DNA of 49,429 nt, from the NCBI RefSeq assembly GCF_002904335.1, contig NZ_PPHF01000084.1, forward strand, positions 1 to 49,429, given 5' to 3'. A model generated the notes under the pieces. It had not been told where the DNA came from. It saw nothing but the letters and a program-made list of their open reading frames with translations, and made no database searches. This DNA is from Amycolatopsis sp. CA-126428 (GTDB lineage Bacteria > Actinomycetota > Actinomycetes > Mycobacteriales > Pseudonocardiaceae). This document shows, one piece after another, positions 27,948 to 36,188 of the stretch. The number at the start of each line of letters is the position of its first letter. Position 1 is the first letter of the stretch. Made by a program: the position numbers and the translations under genes.

Positions 27948-30900
27948 CAATTCGAACGGGCTGCCAGCGGTGTGGCCGGGACCGCCGGCTCGCTGACGAG
28001 GGACCGGAGGTCATCGTCCCTGGAGTCGGACCGAGGCGCCGGGACGGTGGCCTCCTCGCCTGTGAACACCTCGCCCTTGGGCACCGGCAGGGGCAGCACG
28101 CCCGCCGCATAACCCGCCTGCATGTACACCTGCGTGTCGTGCAGGATCCGGTTCATCAGCGCGACCGCGTCCTCGTCGGGGTCGGTTTTCCGGGTGGCGG
28201 CGAGGAAGGCCGCCCACCACGGCACCTGCCCGCCCAGCGTCGACGACGCGTTCACGTCGATCGGCGCGAGGACAGTGGCGACGGCGCCGCCGATTTCGGC
28301 GGGTGTCGGCGTGGTGGCGCCGTTGAGCGCCGCGTCGATCAGCTTCGCGAGGAGCGGGTTGTCCTCGACGCTGACAGCCAGTCCGGGGTCGCGGGCCACG
28401 GTCTGGTCGGCGTTCGTGTCGGAGGCCGGCGGGACGCGGCTGACGTACGTGACGCGGTGGAGCACGCGCCACGGCTTGTCGTCGGAGCCTCGCACGCCCC
28501 GAAGCGCGACGGCGTCGGGGTCGCTGCTGAGGTCCAGCCAGTTCTGGTCCACCACCTTGTCCAGCAGCGTGCGCTTGTTGCCCGCCGAAGGCGGCAGGTA
28601 GAACGTCATGAACCGGTAGGTGTCGACCTTCCCGGGACACGGTGTGTCCGTGTAGGTCTTCGCGACCGGGTCGTACCCCTGCAGCATCGGGTCGCAGTTG
28701 TTGGTCACGGTCAGGGCGAGACTGTCCGTGTCGGCGCCGGTCTTGCCGATCTGGACCTTGATCTGACCGCCGAACAGCGCGTCGACCGTACCGTAGCCAC
28801 CGATCTGCGGCGTCTTCAGCTCGAACGAGACTTGGATCCCCGTGAGATGGGTGTAGTCACGGAGGCCGATGTACGTGCGCTCGTGGGTGGCCGAGAACTG
28901 CTCGGTCTCCGCGCGCAGTCCACCGCTCGCCGTCCACACGTACCGATTGGCGATCCCCCGGCTCGGCTGGGCGAACCGGCCGCTGTTGGCCACGTCGTAG
29001 AACGGGCTCCCCGCCCGGTCGGGCAGTTTCCGCCCGCCCAGCGGCGTCCGGCCCAGCGACTCCGCGTTGAACTGGGTGAAGTAGGTCTGTGCCCTGCTGT
29101 CGGCCCTTGCTATGTCGGCCGCGAGAGCGTACGCCTCCTCGGGTTTGAAGTAGCTGCCCCGCGCCTGGTCGGCGCCGGGGTAGTCGAGGTCGTTTTCCAG
29201 CCCCACCTTGCCGTCCAGCGTCCCGTTCTTGACGTAGCTGGTGTCGATCCGGAACATGATGATGTTGCGGTCCCTCGTGTGCAGGTTGGGCCGCACCACC
29301 TTGCCCACCATCGTCCCGGTGCCGCGCAGGCGGGCGGCGTAGACGTCCGCGGTGAGCGACTCGACCACCGCATAACCGAAGTTGGTCGGCTGGTACCGGC
29401 GTCCCACCGCGAGGTTGACGTAGGGCTCCCCGGTCTCCCAGGCACCACGCAGGCCGAGTGAGTCGGAGACGGTCTTGGTCCACGAAGACACGTACTTCTC
29501 GTCCTCCTGGGTCGCCAGGTCCAGGAGCGACTTGTGCTGCACGCCGATCTTCAACTCGCCGCGGTAGCGTTCGACGGAGTCGTCACCGGACTTGGTCTTG
29601 ACCTTTCCCAGGATCAACCCGGCCCTCACGTCGACGCTCGTCTTGAACGAGCGGTAGTCCGACGAGGTGAGGGTGAGCGTGGTCGTGTCCGCCTGCTCCA
29701 GCTTCACCGTGGTGGCGTCCAGGTAGGAGTTGTAGCCGAAGACGCTCAGGTACAGCGGGCGCGACAGGTTCTCGCTCGGCACCGGTGGGGCGCCCTCGAT
29801 GTAGCCGACGAGCGTGGGGTTGGTCTGCATCGGTCCGATGTAGACCAGATCGAGTTCGCCCAGGCCGTAGCCGGTGAACCGGTGCAGCGCCGGGGTCGTG
29901 GCGAAGTACGCCCGGCGCAACGCGGAGTACCGCGTGCCGTCCGGGTAGGTCCCCACCGCGGAGTACTCCACCGCGGCGGTGTGCCCGCGCAGCGTCTTCT
30001 GGAAGTCCGTCACCGGGCCGTCGTACACGTTGCGCACCTGCGGTCCCTCGTCCGCGACGGGGGCGAGAGACGGGACGTAGACCGGATTCGTACTGCCGGC
30101 CATCGTTCCGTTGGCACCGCCCGCGGTCGCGTCGTCGAGCGTGCCGTCGAACGGCCAGTAGGCGTTCAGCCCCGGCTCGTCCGCCGTCAGTCCGCGGTAC
30201 ATCGTGTCGGCCAGCTGGTCGGCGGTCCGTGCCATCCCCCACAACCGCACCTCGGCGAGGTTCCCGGTGAAGCCGCCCGCGATGGCCTGCTGGTCGAGGT
30301 AGCCGCCGATGGTGCACTGCTGGGCGGCTTTCAGGTATCCCCGCTTGTCCGCCGCCGGGGTGGTCACCCCGATCTCGACACCGTTGCCGTAGCAGGTGAG
30401 CGTGGCCAGCTCGCCGAGCGCCGCCCACAGGTCGTCGTGGGTCAGGGCGAAAGTGTTGTGCGACACCGTATCGGTGGCGGTCTTCCCTTCGTCCTCACCG
30501 AACCACCACGCCGCGGACACGCCGTCGTCGGTGTCGGCCTGCTGAAGACCCCTCCTCGCCTTCCGCACCCCCGTGGCGTCGAGCGCCACCGACCAGAACC
30601 GCAGTCCGGTGATGGTGCCCCGGAACGGACGCTGCGACTCGATCGCGAGGGGCCCGGTCGCCGGATCGGCCGGCCTGCCGAGCCCCACGCAGATCGGGGC
30701 GTCCGACTGGACCGCCTGGGCCGCGGTGCCGTCGAATTCGACGTGCTTCATCCCTGAGAACGCGCCGTCGACGTACATGGTCGCAGTGCACCGCGTCTTC
30801 GCACTCTCGGTCGTGACGGCGAAGGTGACCGCGATGTGATGCGGTTTTCCGTCGGTCACCTTGGTCTTCTTGCTCTCCACGGAGAACGACTTGCGCTTCT

Positions 30901-33900
30901 CGGATCCCCCTTCGACCATGAAGTAGCAGAACGGCTTGCCCTGGTGGTCCACCGCCAGCCGGAACGCCGGTTTGCCCTTGTCGTCCTCCCACTGGGAGAC
31001 GACGGTCTGGCCGAAGTGCGCAGTGTGCTTCATCTGCACCCATGCCTCGATCGTGGCCTGCTCCCCGATCGTCAGCCCGGCCGGCGACGAGCACACGCCG
31101 TACTCCAGCCCGTTCCCGAACCCCGACGGGTTGAGCGACAACGCACCGGGTGCCCGGTAGACCGCCGCCAGGTGGTTCCAGTGCGTGGACAGCAGGAAGG
31201 CACTCGCCTCGACGGCCGGCGTGCCGCCGATACCGGCGACCATGCTCAGGAAGACACCGCAGGGATCCGCGGTCACGGTCTGGCTCGTACTGGTCTGCAA
31301 CTTGCCGTCGTACGTGCCACCGGTGGCGAGCGCGCTGTTCTTGTAGGGGCCGGTGGTCGCCTCGTCGAGCTTCCAATAGCAGTAGAGGCCGTCCAACTGC
31401 CCCGGCAGGGAGGTGCGCATCGTCGCTTGCAGTTCGGCCTGGTCCCGGGCGGCGTTCCAGTACCGCACCTCGGCGATGCTGCCGAACATGCTGACGTTCG
31501 TGGTGTCGGCGGTCCCGATCGTGACGGTCGGCGCGTCGGTTCCCCTCGGGTACAGGGTGACGCCGGTCGTCGTCTTCGCCACCTTTCCGTCGACGTAGAG
31601 CGTCAGCGTCCACTTCTGGTCGGCGAGCTCACCGACGACCGCGACGTGCGACCAGATGTCGGCGGGTAACGCGTCCGGACCGGACAGCACGGCCTCGGCG
31701 GCGGCGCCCACGGTGCCGACCCGGTAGCCGAAAACGGGGGTGCTCGTCTTGTCGAGCGCGAGCCGGCACTGGGGAACGGCCGGTACCGCGATATCCACCA
31801 CCTGCACGACACTGCCGTACCCGGACCCGCTCGCGGGGCACGGCGGACCGGCGGGCCGTACCCAGGCCTCCCAGGTGAACCCGTTCGTGGCCGCGGGCCC
31901 GAACTTTTCGGCGGCCGAAACGGTGACGTACGCACCGATGACCCCGGTGCCCGGGGTGTACGGCCCATAGCGCAGGGCCGGTGCGCCGGTCGTGCCGAGG
32001 ACGTACGACGGGGTGACGCCGGTCGGCGCCGGCTCTTGCGGACCTTCGTAGCTGATCACCCGGGACGCGCTGCCCGAGGTGGGGCACGCCCAGGCCTCGA
32101 TGGTCCAGCCCCGGCCGGGCACCAGCCTGCCCACCGTGCTGGGCACCGTCACCCCGCTGGCGCCGTCGAGCTGCAGCGCGGACGGCGTCTTCGCGTGCTG
32201 CCACTGCCCGTTCCGGCCGGCCACCACCGCCGCCTTGGGGGTGTTGACAACCGACGTTCCGGTCGTGCCCGGCGGAATCCACGGCATAACGGCGGTCAAC
32301 GCCTGCATCGACCGGCCCGGCGGCTCCGGGGCAGACGATGCGACGGAGCGCTGCTGGACGATCGCCGCGACCGGCGAACCGGCGCTGAGCGTGCCGGCCG
32401 GGGCCGGGACCAGCAGGTCGAACAGGACGCAGCCGCCACGCAGGTTTAGCGGCGCGGTCGCGTCCTGGTTCGCCACGGCGCCCTCGACCTGGTCGGCCGA
32501 GACGAACGTGAACACACCGGCCAGCGCCTGGCTGTCCTTCAGGGCGGCGACCAGGCCGGTTTGGTCGCGAGGCACGTCGGGGACGGTGATCGGCGACCCC
32601 GGCACCGTGACGGAGATGTTGCAGCTCGCGGGCTCCCCGTTGGACGCTGCCTGCACGCTGACCGCGGACGCCCTGTCCGGCGCGGCGAAGAGCAGGATCG
32701 TGCCCGCCGACGTCGAGAGCGAGAAGATCGGCGTGTCCCCAGCGGCGGCCTCGTACGAGTACGCCGCGGATGCCGCGTCACCGGACAGGATCGGCGCGAG
32801 GGCGGCGGTGCCGGTGGGCACGTCCGCCCACGTCTGCTGGGCGGTGCCTGCGGTGCCCAGGCTGAACGACACGGTCAGCGTCGTCGTCTCGCCTTGCACG
32901 GGGCCGACCGTGACCGTGGACAACGGCGTGTCCGGCCGGTGGGAGACGAGGGTGAGGACTTCGCCACCCCCGACCGGCAGCCGGGTCATCGGCAGCTTGC
33001 CGCCGATGTCGAAGAACTCGACGTCACCGGACTGCACCGCCGGGTCCGCCGGGTCGCCGGACGTCACCCCGTCGAGCACCCGCACCATCGTCGCCGCGTC
33101 GCGGGGCACGCCATTCCACGTTTCGGCAGGCAGTGCCGCGCCCGGGCCGTAGTCGACGGTCACGGTGCACAGGTCCGGGCTCGGGCCGTCGGCGACCGCG
33201 ACCGCGAGTCCGTTCAGCAGGGTTCCCGGCCGGCCACCGATCAGGGTCGTCGTTCCGGGGCTCCCGACGGTCGCGGTCCACGGCAGTGCGGCCTCGACCC
33301 GGGTGACCGTCGGGTCGTACTGGGCGACCAGGAACTGACCGCCGGCCGGCTTCGCGCGCTGTCCGGCGAAGTAGCAGTGCACCAGGCCGTCCGCACCGTT
33401 GAGCAGGGATGGGGTCGCGGACGGTTGCGGCCGGCCCAGCAGCATCGAGACGATCGTGCTGGTGCCCGTGGCCAGCACCGCCTGCTCCGGCACCGGGTAG
33501 TCGGCACTGCCGGTGCCGGCGACGAACTTGCCGTCCGTGAACGTGCCGTCGACGGGTTGGCAGGCCGCCGGCGGGCCGGCCGGGATGGTGCCCTGCGGCA
33601 GCACGCCGAAGTCGTAGACCGCCAGCGCCTGGGGCAGGCCGGCCGCCTCGTTGGCGACTGGCACGGCAACGGCGAGCCGGGCGGCACGGCGCAGGTGCGT
33701 CGTCGTTCCACCGCTGACCGCAGCCTTCTCCAGCTCCTCGAACACGGTCATCGCGACCCCGTTCACCGGCGTCAGCGGCACGGTCGTGGTCGGCGTCACG
33801 GCCGCCGTCAGCGGGAAGCTGAGGGTCTTCGCCCCGCCCGCGGAGAAGTCGACGCCGCCGGAACTGTCCTTCGGGTACGACACGATGCTCAGGTTCTGGT

Positions 33901-34594
33901 TGCCCGGGTCGCTCGAAAGCCCGGCGATGTGCCAGCGCATCCGGTCGGGGTCGTCCGTGGGCACCAGCGCGACGTCGAACCCGCCGGACACCGGGATGGA
34001 CAGCGGCAGCTCGATCGTGGGCTCCAGGAACGGCTCCCCCACCAGGTTGCGCGAACCGAGCGTGTCACCGGGGCCCGCGGGCACGTCACGACGGCCGCTG
34101 CGCTGATAACGCACCTCCCAAGCCCGCCGCAGCGCCCAGGTGCCACTGCCGTCGGCCGCGGCTTGTGTCTCGACCAGGATGAAGCGGTCGAGGTAGAGGC
34201 TGCCGGTCTTGGACCGGCGGAAGACGGACACGTAGTCGCCGTCCGTCACGACCCGGAAAGGGGCGTCGGCGGGCGCGGGCTTCGCGGCGATCGGCGGGAC
34301 GGTGATCAGGTCCGCGCCGCACAACCGCAGCTGCGGCTCGCGGTCGGCCGACTGCCGCGACGGGTCATCGGCGTGGCCGGCCTCCACCATCGGCAGCTCG
34401 TTCCAGCCGAGCCACTCGGCAGGCGAGCCGGTGGGCGCGCCCACCGCGAGGACGTTGAAGTACAGAGTGTGCACCCCCACCCATTTCTGCCGGGCGAAGA
34501 GCAGGACCGTGCCCCGCACCGTGATGCTGACCGGATCGATGAGGGTAATACCGTTGCAGTCGTCGGACGGCCACGTCTGATCGTCATTCGGCAC
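27947..34594 (-). CDS. Giant multi-LamG-domain protein, no signal peptide
   Basis: From GTG 34594 this encodes 2,215 residues; ATG 34663 would overlap the upstream gene by 44 bases. Residues ~480-720 hold three ~90-residue repeats with a W-x-x-VP core. Several LamG/ConA-like jelly rolls follow: GRGWTIEAWACPTSG (~830), FTWEAWVRP (~910) ending IAEVRYWNAARDQAELQ (~1040), ATIEAWVQMKHTAHFG (~1185) ending ITGLRFWSVALDATGV (~1330), and LAEVRLWGMARTADQLADTMY (~1450). The C-terminal ~650 residues are a mixed domain I do not recognise (TADVYAARLRGTGTMVGKVV, LDYPGADQARGSYFKPEEAYALAADIA, TYRFMTFYLPPSAGNKRTLLDKVV). No signal peptide or membrane helix, though LamG domains usually act outside cells. It follows a small secreted protein by 25 bases. 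Function unknown. Confidence 0.85.
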   Translation of the reverse strand: MPNDDQTWPSDDCNGITLIDPVSITVRGTVLLFARQKWVGVHTLYFNVLAVGAPTGSPAEWLGWNELPMVEAGHADDPSRQSADREPQLRLCGADLITVPPIAAKPAPADAPFRVVTDGDYVSVFRRSKTGSLYLDRFILVETQAAADGSGTWALRRAWEVRYQRSGRRDVPAGPGDTLGSRNLVGEPFLEPTIELPLSIPVSGGFDVALVPTDDPDRMRWHIAGLSSDPGNQNLSIVSYPKDSSGGVDFSAGGAKTLSFPLTAAVTPTTTVPLTPVNGVAMTVFEELEKAAVSGGTTTHLRRAARLAVAVPVANEAAGLPQALAVYDFGVLPQGTIPAGPPAACQPVDGTFTDGKFVAGTGSADYPVPEQAVLATGTSTIVSMLLGRPQPSATPSLLNGADGLVHCYFAGQRAKPAGGQFLVAQYDPTVTRVEAALPWTATVGSPGTTTLIGGRPGTLLNGLAVAVADGPSPDLCTVTVDYGPGAALPAETWNGVPRDAATMVRVLDGVTSGDPADPAVQSGDVEFFDIGGKLPMTRLPVGGGEVLTLVSHRPDTPLSTVTVGPVQGETTTLTVSFSLGTAGTAQQTWADVPTGTAALAPILSGDAASAAYSYEAAAGDTPIFSLSTSAGTILLFAAPDRASAVSVQAASNGEPASCNISVTVPGSPITVPDVPRDQTGLVAALKDSQALAGVFTFVSADQVEGAVANQDATAPLNLRGGCVLFDLLVPAPAGTLSAGSPVAAIVQQRSVASSAPEPPGRSMQALTAVMPWIPPGTTGTSVVNTPKAAVVAGRNGQWQHAKTPSALQLDGASGVTVPSTVGRLVPGRGWTIEAWACPTSGSASRVISYEGPQEPAPTGVTPSYVLGTTGAPALRYGPYTPGTGVIGAYVTVSAAEKFGPAATNGFTWEAWVRPAGPPCPASGSGYGSVVQVVDIAVPAVPQCRLALDKTSTPVFGYRVGTVGAAAEAVLSGPDALPADIWSHVAVVGELADQKWTLTLYVDGKVAKTTTGVTLYPRGTDAPTVTIGTADTTNVSMFGSIAEVRYWNAARDQAELQATMRTSLPGQLDGLYCYWKLDEATTGPYKNSALATGGTYDGKLQTSTSQTVTADPCGVFLSMVAGIGGTPAVEASAFLLSTHWNHLAAVYRAPGALSLNPSGFGNGLEYGVCSSPAGLTIGEQATIEAWVQMKHTAHFGQTVVSQWEDDKGKPAFRLAVDHQGKPFCYFMVEGGSEKRKSFSVESKKTKVTDGKPHHIAVTFAVTTESAKTRCTATMYVDGAFSGMKHVEFDGTAAQAVQSDAPICVGLGRPADPATGPLAIESQRPFRGTITGLRFWSVALDATGVRKARRGLQQADTDDGVSAAWWFGEDEGKTATDTVSHNTFALTHDDLWAALGELATLTCYGNGVEIGVTTPAADKRGYLKAAQQCTIGGYLDQQAIAGGFTGNLAEVRLWGMARTADQLADTMYRGLTADEPGLNAYWPFDGTLDDATAGGANGTMAGSTNPVYVPSLAPVADEGPQVRNVYDGPVTDFQKTLRGHTAAVEYSAVGTYPDGTRYSALRRAYFATTPALHRFTGYGLGELDLVYIGPMQTNPTLVGYIEGAPPVPSENLSRPLYLSVFGYNSYLDATTVKLEQADTTTLTLTSSDYRSFKTSVDVRAGLILGKVKTKSGDDSVERYRGELKIGVQHKSLLDLATQEDEKYVSSWTKTVSDSLGLRGAWETGEPYVNLAVGRRYQPTNFGYAVVESLTADVYAARLRGTGTMVGKVVRPNLHTRDRNIIMFRIDTSYVKNGTLDGKVGLENDLDYPGADQARGSYFKPEEAYALAADIARADSRAQTYFTQFNAESLGRTPLGGRKLPDRAGSPFYDVANSGRFAQPSRGIANRYVWTASGGLRAETEQFSATHERTYIGLRDYTHLTGIQVSFELKTPQIGGYGTVDALFGGQIKVQIGKTGADTDSLALTVTNNCDPMLQGYDPVAKTYTDTPCPGKVDTYRFMTFYLPPSAGNKRTLLDKVVDQNWLDLSSDPDAVALRGVRGSDDKPWRVLHRVTYVSRVPPASDTNADQTVARDPGLAVSVEDNPLLAKLIDAALNGATTPTPAEIGGAVATVLAPIDVNASSTLGGQVPWWAAFLAATRKTDPDEDAVALMNRILHDTQVYMQAGYAAGVLPLPVPKGEVFTGEEATVPAPRSDSRDDDLRSLVSEPAVPATPLAARSN

Positions 34595-34619
34595 GGCTTT
34601 GTCCCGTCTGGGCTGGGGG

Positions 34620-35165
34620 TCAGGAATCGGCCAGCTGGAGGTAGCGGAGCGTGGTGTAGCCATTGGGGTCCGAATAGATCTGGGAGGCCAGGACCTTGCC
34701 TCCTGCCGCGACCCCGAGCAGACCCTGCAGCTCGATGTCCGTCGGACTGACGACGGTGATCACGTGACTGATCGGCGCGGTCTCGTTGCCGCCCATCGCG
34801 GGACCGCCGGCCGGGTTCAGGTCCATGACCTGGTAGACCAGCCGTTCGGTCTGCGTGATGGGAGTGCTGGTCGTGAGGTTGTTCAGCCGGGCGACTATGA
34901 ACGCGTTGGAGCCGGCCGAGGTCGCGAGCCGGCCGCGCACGTTCGCGTCGATCGCGTAAGTGCCTGCGTGCGGTAGGTGGACGATGAGTGGCGTGTCGGT
35001 CCAGGCGTTCGGCAGCAGGGTGATCTGCGTGGCCAGGGCGGCGACGCCGTCCTTCGGCGCAACCTCGGCCGGTGCCGGGCCGACGTCACCCCCCACCGCC
35101 GCGGTCGTTCCGGACATCACCAAAACCGCCGCCAGAACAATCGAACCAGTGCGCAGGAACCGCAT
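34620..35165 (-). CDS. Small secreted beta-rich protein, partner of the LamG giant
   Basis: 181 residues from ATG 35165 (GGAGGAAGC upstream). Signal peptide at 1-28 (FLRTGSIVLAAVLVMSGTTAAVGG). The mature protein resembles a C1q/jelly-roll-like strand pattern (PLIVHLPHAGTYAIDANVRGRLA, NAFIVARLNN, ISHVITVVSPTDIELQGLLGVAAGG, GYTTLRYLQLAD). It is the first gene of a two-gene leftward unit; the giant starts 25 bases after its stop. The ~70 bases before the promoter region are AT-rich. Possibly an exported receptor, lectin or complex subunit; family unknown. Confidence 0.8.
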   Translation of the reverse strand: MRFLRTGSIVLAAVLVMSGTTAAVGGDVGPAPAEVAPKDGVAALATQITLLPNAWTDTPLIVHLPHAGTYAIDANVRGRLATSAGSNAFIVARLNNLTTSTPITQTERLVYQVMDLNPAGGPAMGGNETAPISHVITVVSPTDIELQGLLGVAAGGKVLASQIYSDPNGYTTLRYLQLADS

Positions 35166-35625
35166 GCTTCCTCCACGGACACGATGGGCAGGACATCCCC
35201 TCGAGCAGTTGTAGCGCCCCTGGACCGGGGAAGTAAAGCAGGCAACCCGAAAGAGCTATAGAACAATTTTCGAATAATTATCAAGGACAAGATCAGCCGA
35301 TTGTGCATAGTTTCGTCCGGTCGACGGACGGTTCCCGTTCACGGCCGACGGGACGTCCGGAGAGGTGGCACGCCCCAGCCGACGGCAGGCTCCCCGGGTG
35401 GGCACCACACGGGCACGGAAAACTTCATGACAAAAACTGGACATTTACGGAGCTGACCGAATTATTGGGTAGACTTGTTCGCCAGCTTGGCCGGATCCGC
35501 GATCCGGCGGGGTTGATTCCTGACAAATGGAAGCCATTGAAATTTCTCCTGCGAATCGGCGAAATGGTTCACCGCTGTCGCCGAGCGCTCGAGGCCGGCC
35601 GGCCCGGATGTCCCGGCGGGGTTCA

Positions 35626-35775
35626 GGGGGCGATGCCGACGGTGTGCCCGGCCGTTTCGCCCTGCGGTGCGCCGCTGACCAGCGCGGTCTTCACGATCGT
35701 CACATCAGTTGTTCGCGGGCACGCCGGTGGCGCGGCGCATGAACGCGTCGAAGGTGCGGTTGGGCTGCGCGCCCG
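35626..35775 (-). pseudogene. Remnants: NmrA-like C-terminus and flavin-monooxygenase N-terminus
   Basis: Leftward, a frame ending at 35705 reads QPNRTFDAFMRRATGVPANN then stop, like the C-terminus of NmrA-type NAD(P)H-binding proteins. A few bases on, a GTG frame reads VTIVKTALVSGAPQGETAGH and stops at once. It resembles the first strand of FAD monooxygenases (TALVSGA...GP) cut after about 12 residues. Both are too short to function; family assignments are tentative. Confidence 0.35.
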
Positions 35776-35784
35776 GCCCGGGCA

Positions 35785-35980
35785 GCGGCCGGACACCCCC
35801 GGCCTGGGGACGGCTATGGGCGACGCCGTGCTGGGCGGGGTGCTGGCGGGCGTGGTGCAGCGGCCCGGCGAGAGGTGGACGATCGACCGGCCGCCGAGGC
35901 GGCGATGTCGCGGGCCACGTTCCTGCGCCGGTTCACCGCTCGGACCGGGACGACGGTGGTCACGATGGAGCCGGAGCCTG
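35785..35980 (+). pseudogene. AraC-family regulator fragment
   Basis: Two rightward frames give GDAVLGGVLAGVVQRPGERWT, then, after a phase change near 35885, AAEAAMSRATFLRRFTARTG, the first helix-turn-helix of cupin-type AraC regulators. The second HTH and sensor domain are absent. A frameshifted, truncated remnant. Confidence 0.55.
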
Positions 35981-36188
35981 GGCCCAGCATTTCCGGTCTG
36001 GCGTCAGCCGCCGGCATCTGTCCCGGTTACCGGACGCACCGGAAGCGCTCGGCCGAGAACACGGAATCGTGTCCGGCAAGGTCCGCAGTGTCGACGAGTT
36101 CGTCGCGATCGAAGCAGCGGCTGCGGCCCCGACCACCCGATCGCTCGTCAGCGGCTGAGGCGGAGCGAAACCTCCTCGCCGAACATGC

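Larger units (their letters stand above)
35166..36188. other. 1-kb region of gene remnants, no intact gene
   Basis: The first ~120 bases (to about 35310) are AT-rich and probably hold the promoter of the secreted-protein gene. From about 35390 to 35600 one rightward frame gives a peptide with coding-like amphipathic sequence (LTELLGRLVRQLGRIRDP, KWKPLKFLLRIGEMVHRC) but without a credible start. Then come fragments on both strands, described separately: leftward ends of an NAD(P)H-binding protein and a monooxygenase start, and a rightward AraC piece. None forms a full gene. Confidence 0.6.

Noticed and set aside
27531..27950. 139-residue leftward frame before the LamG terminator
   Set aside because: It is out of phase with the EF-hand signal and covers the terminator of the giant gene; Ser/Pro/Arg shadow composition.
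30836..31669. Rightward frames of several hundred codons inside the LamG giant
   Set aside because: They are antisense shadows of a gene with clear domain content and consistent third-position GC.
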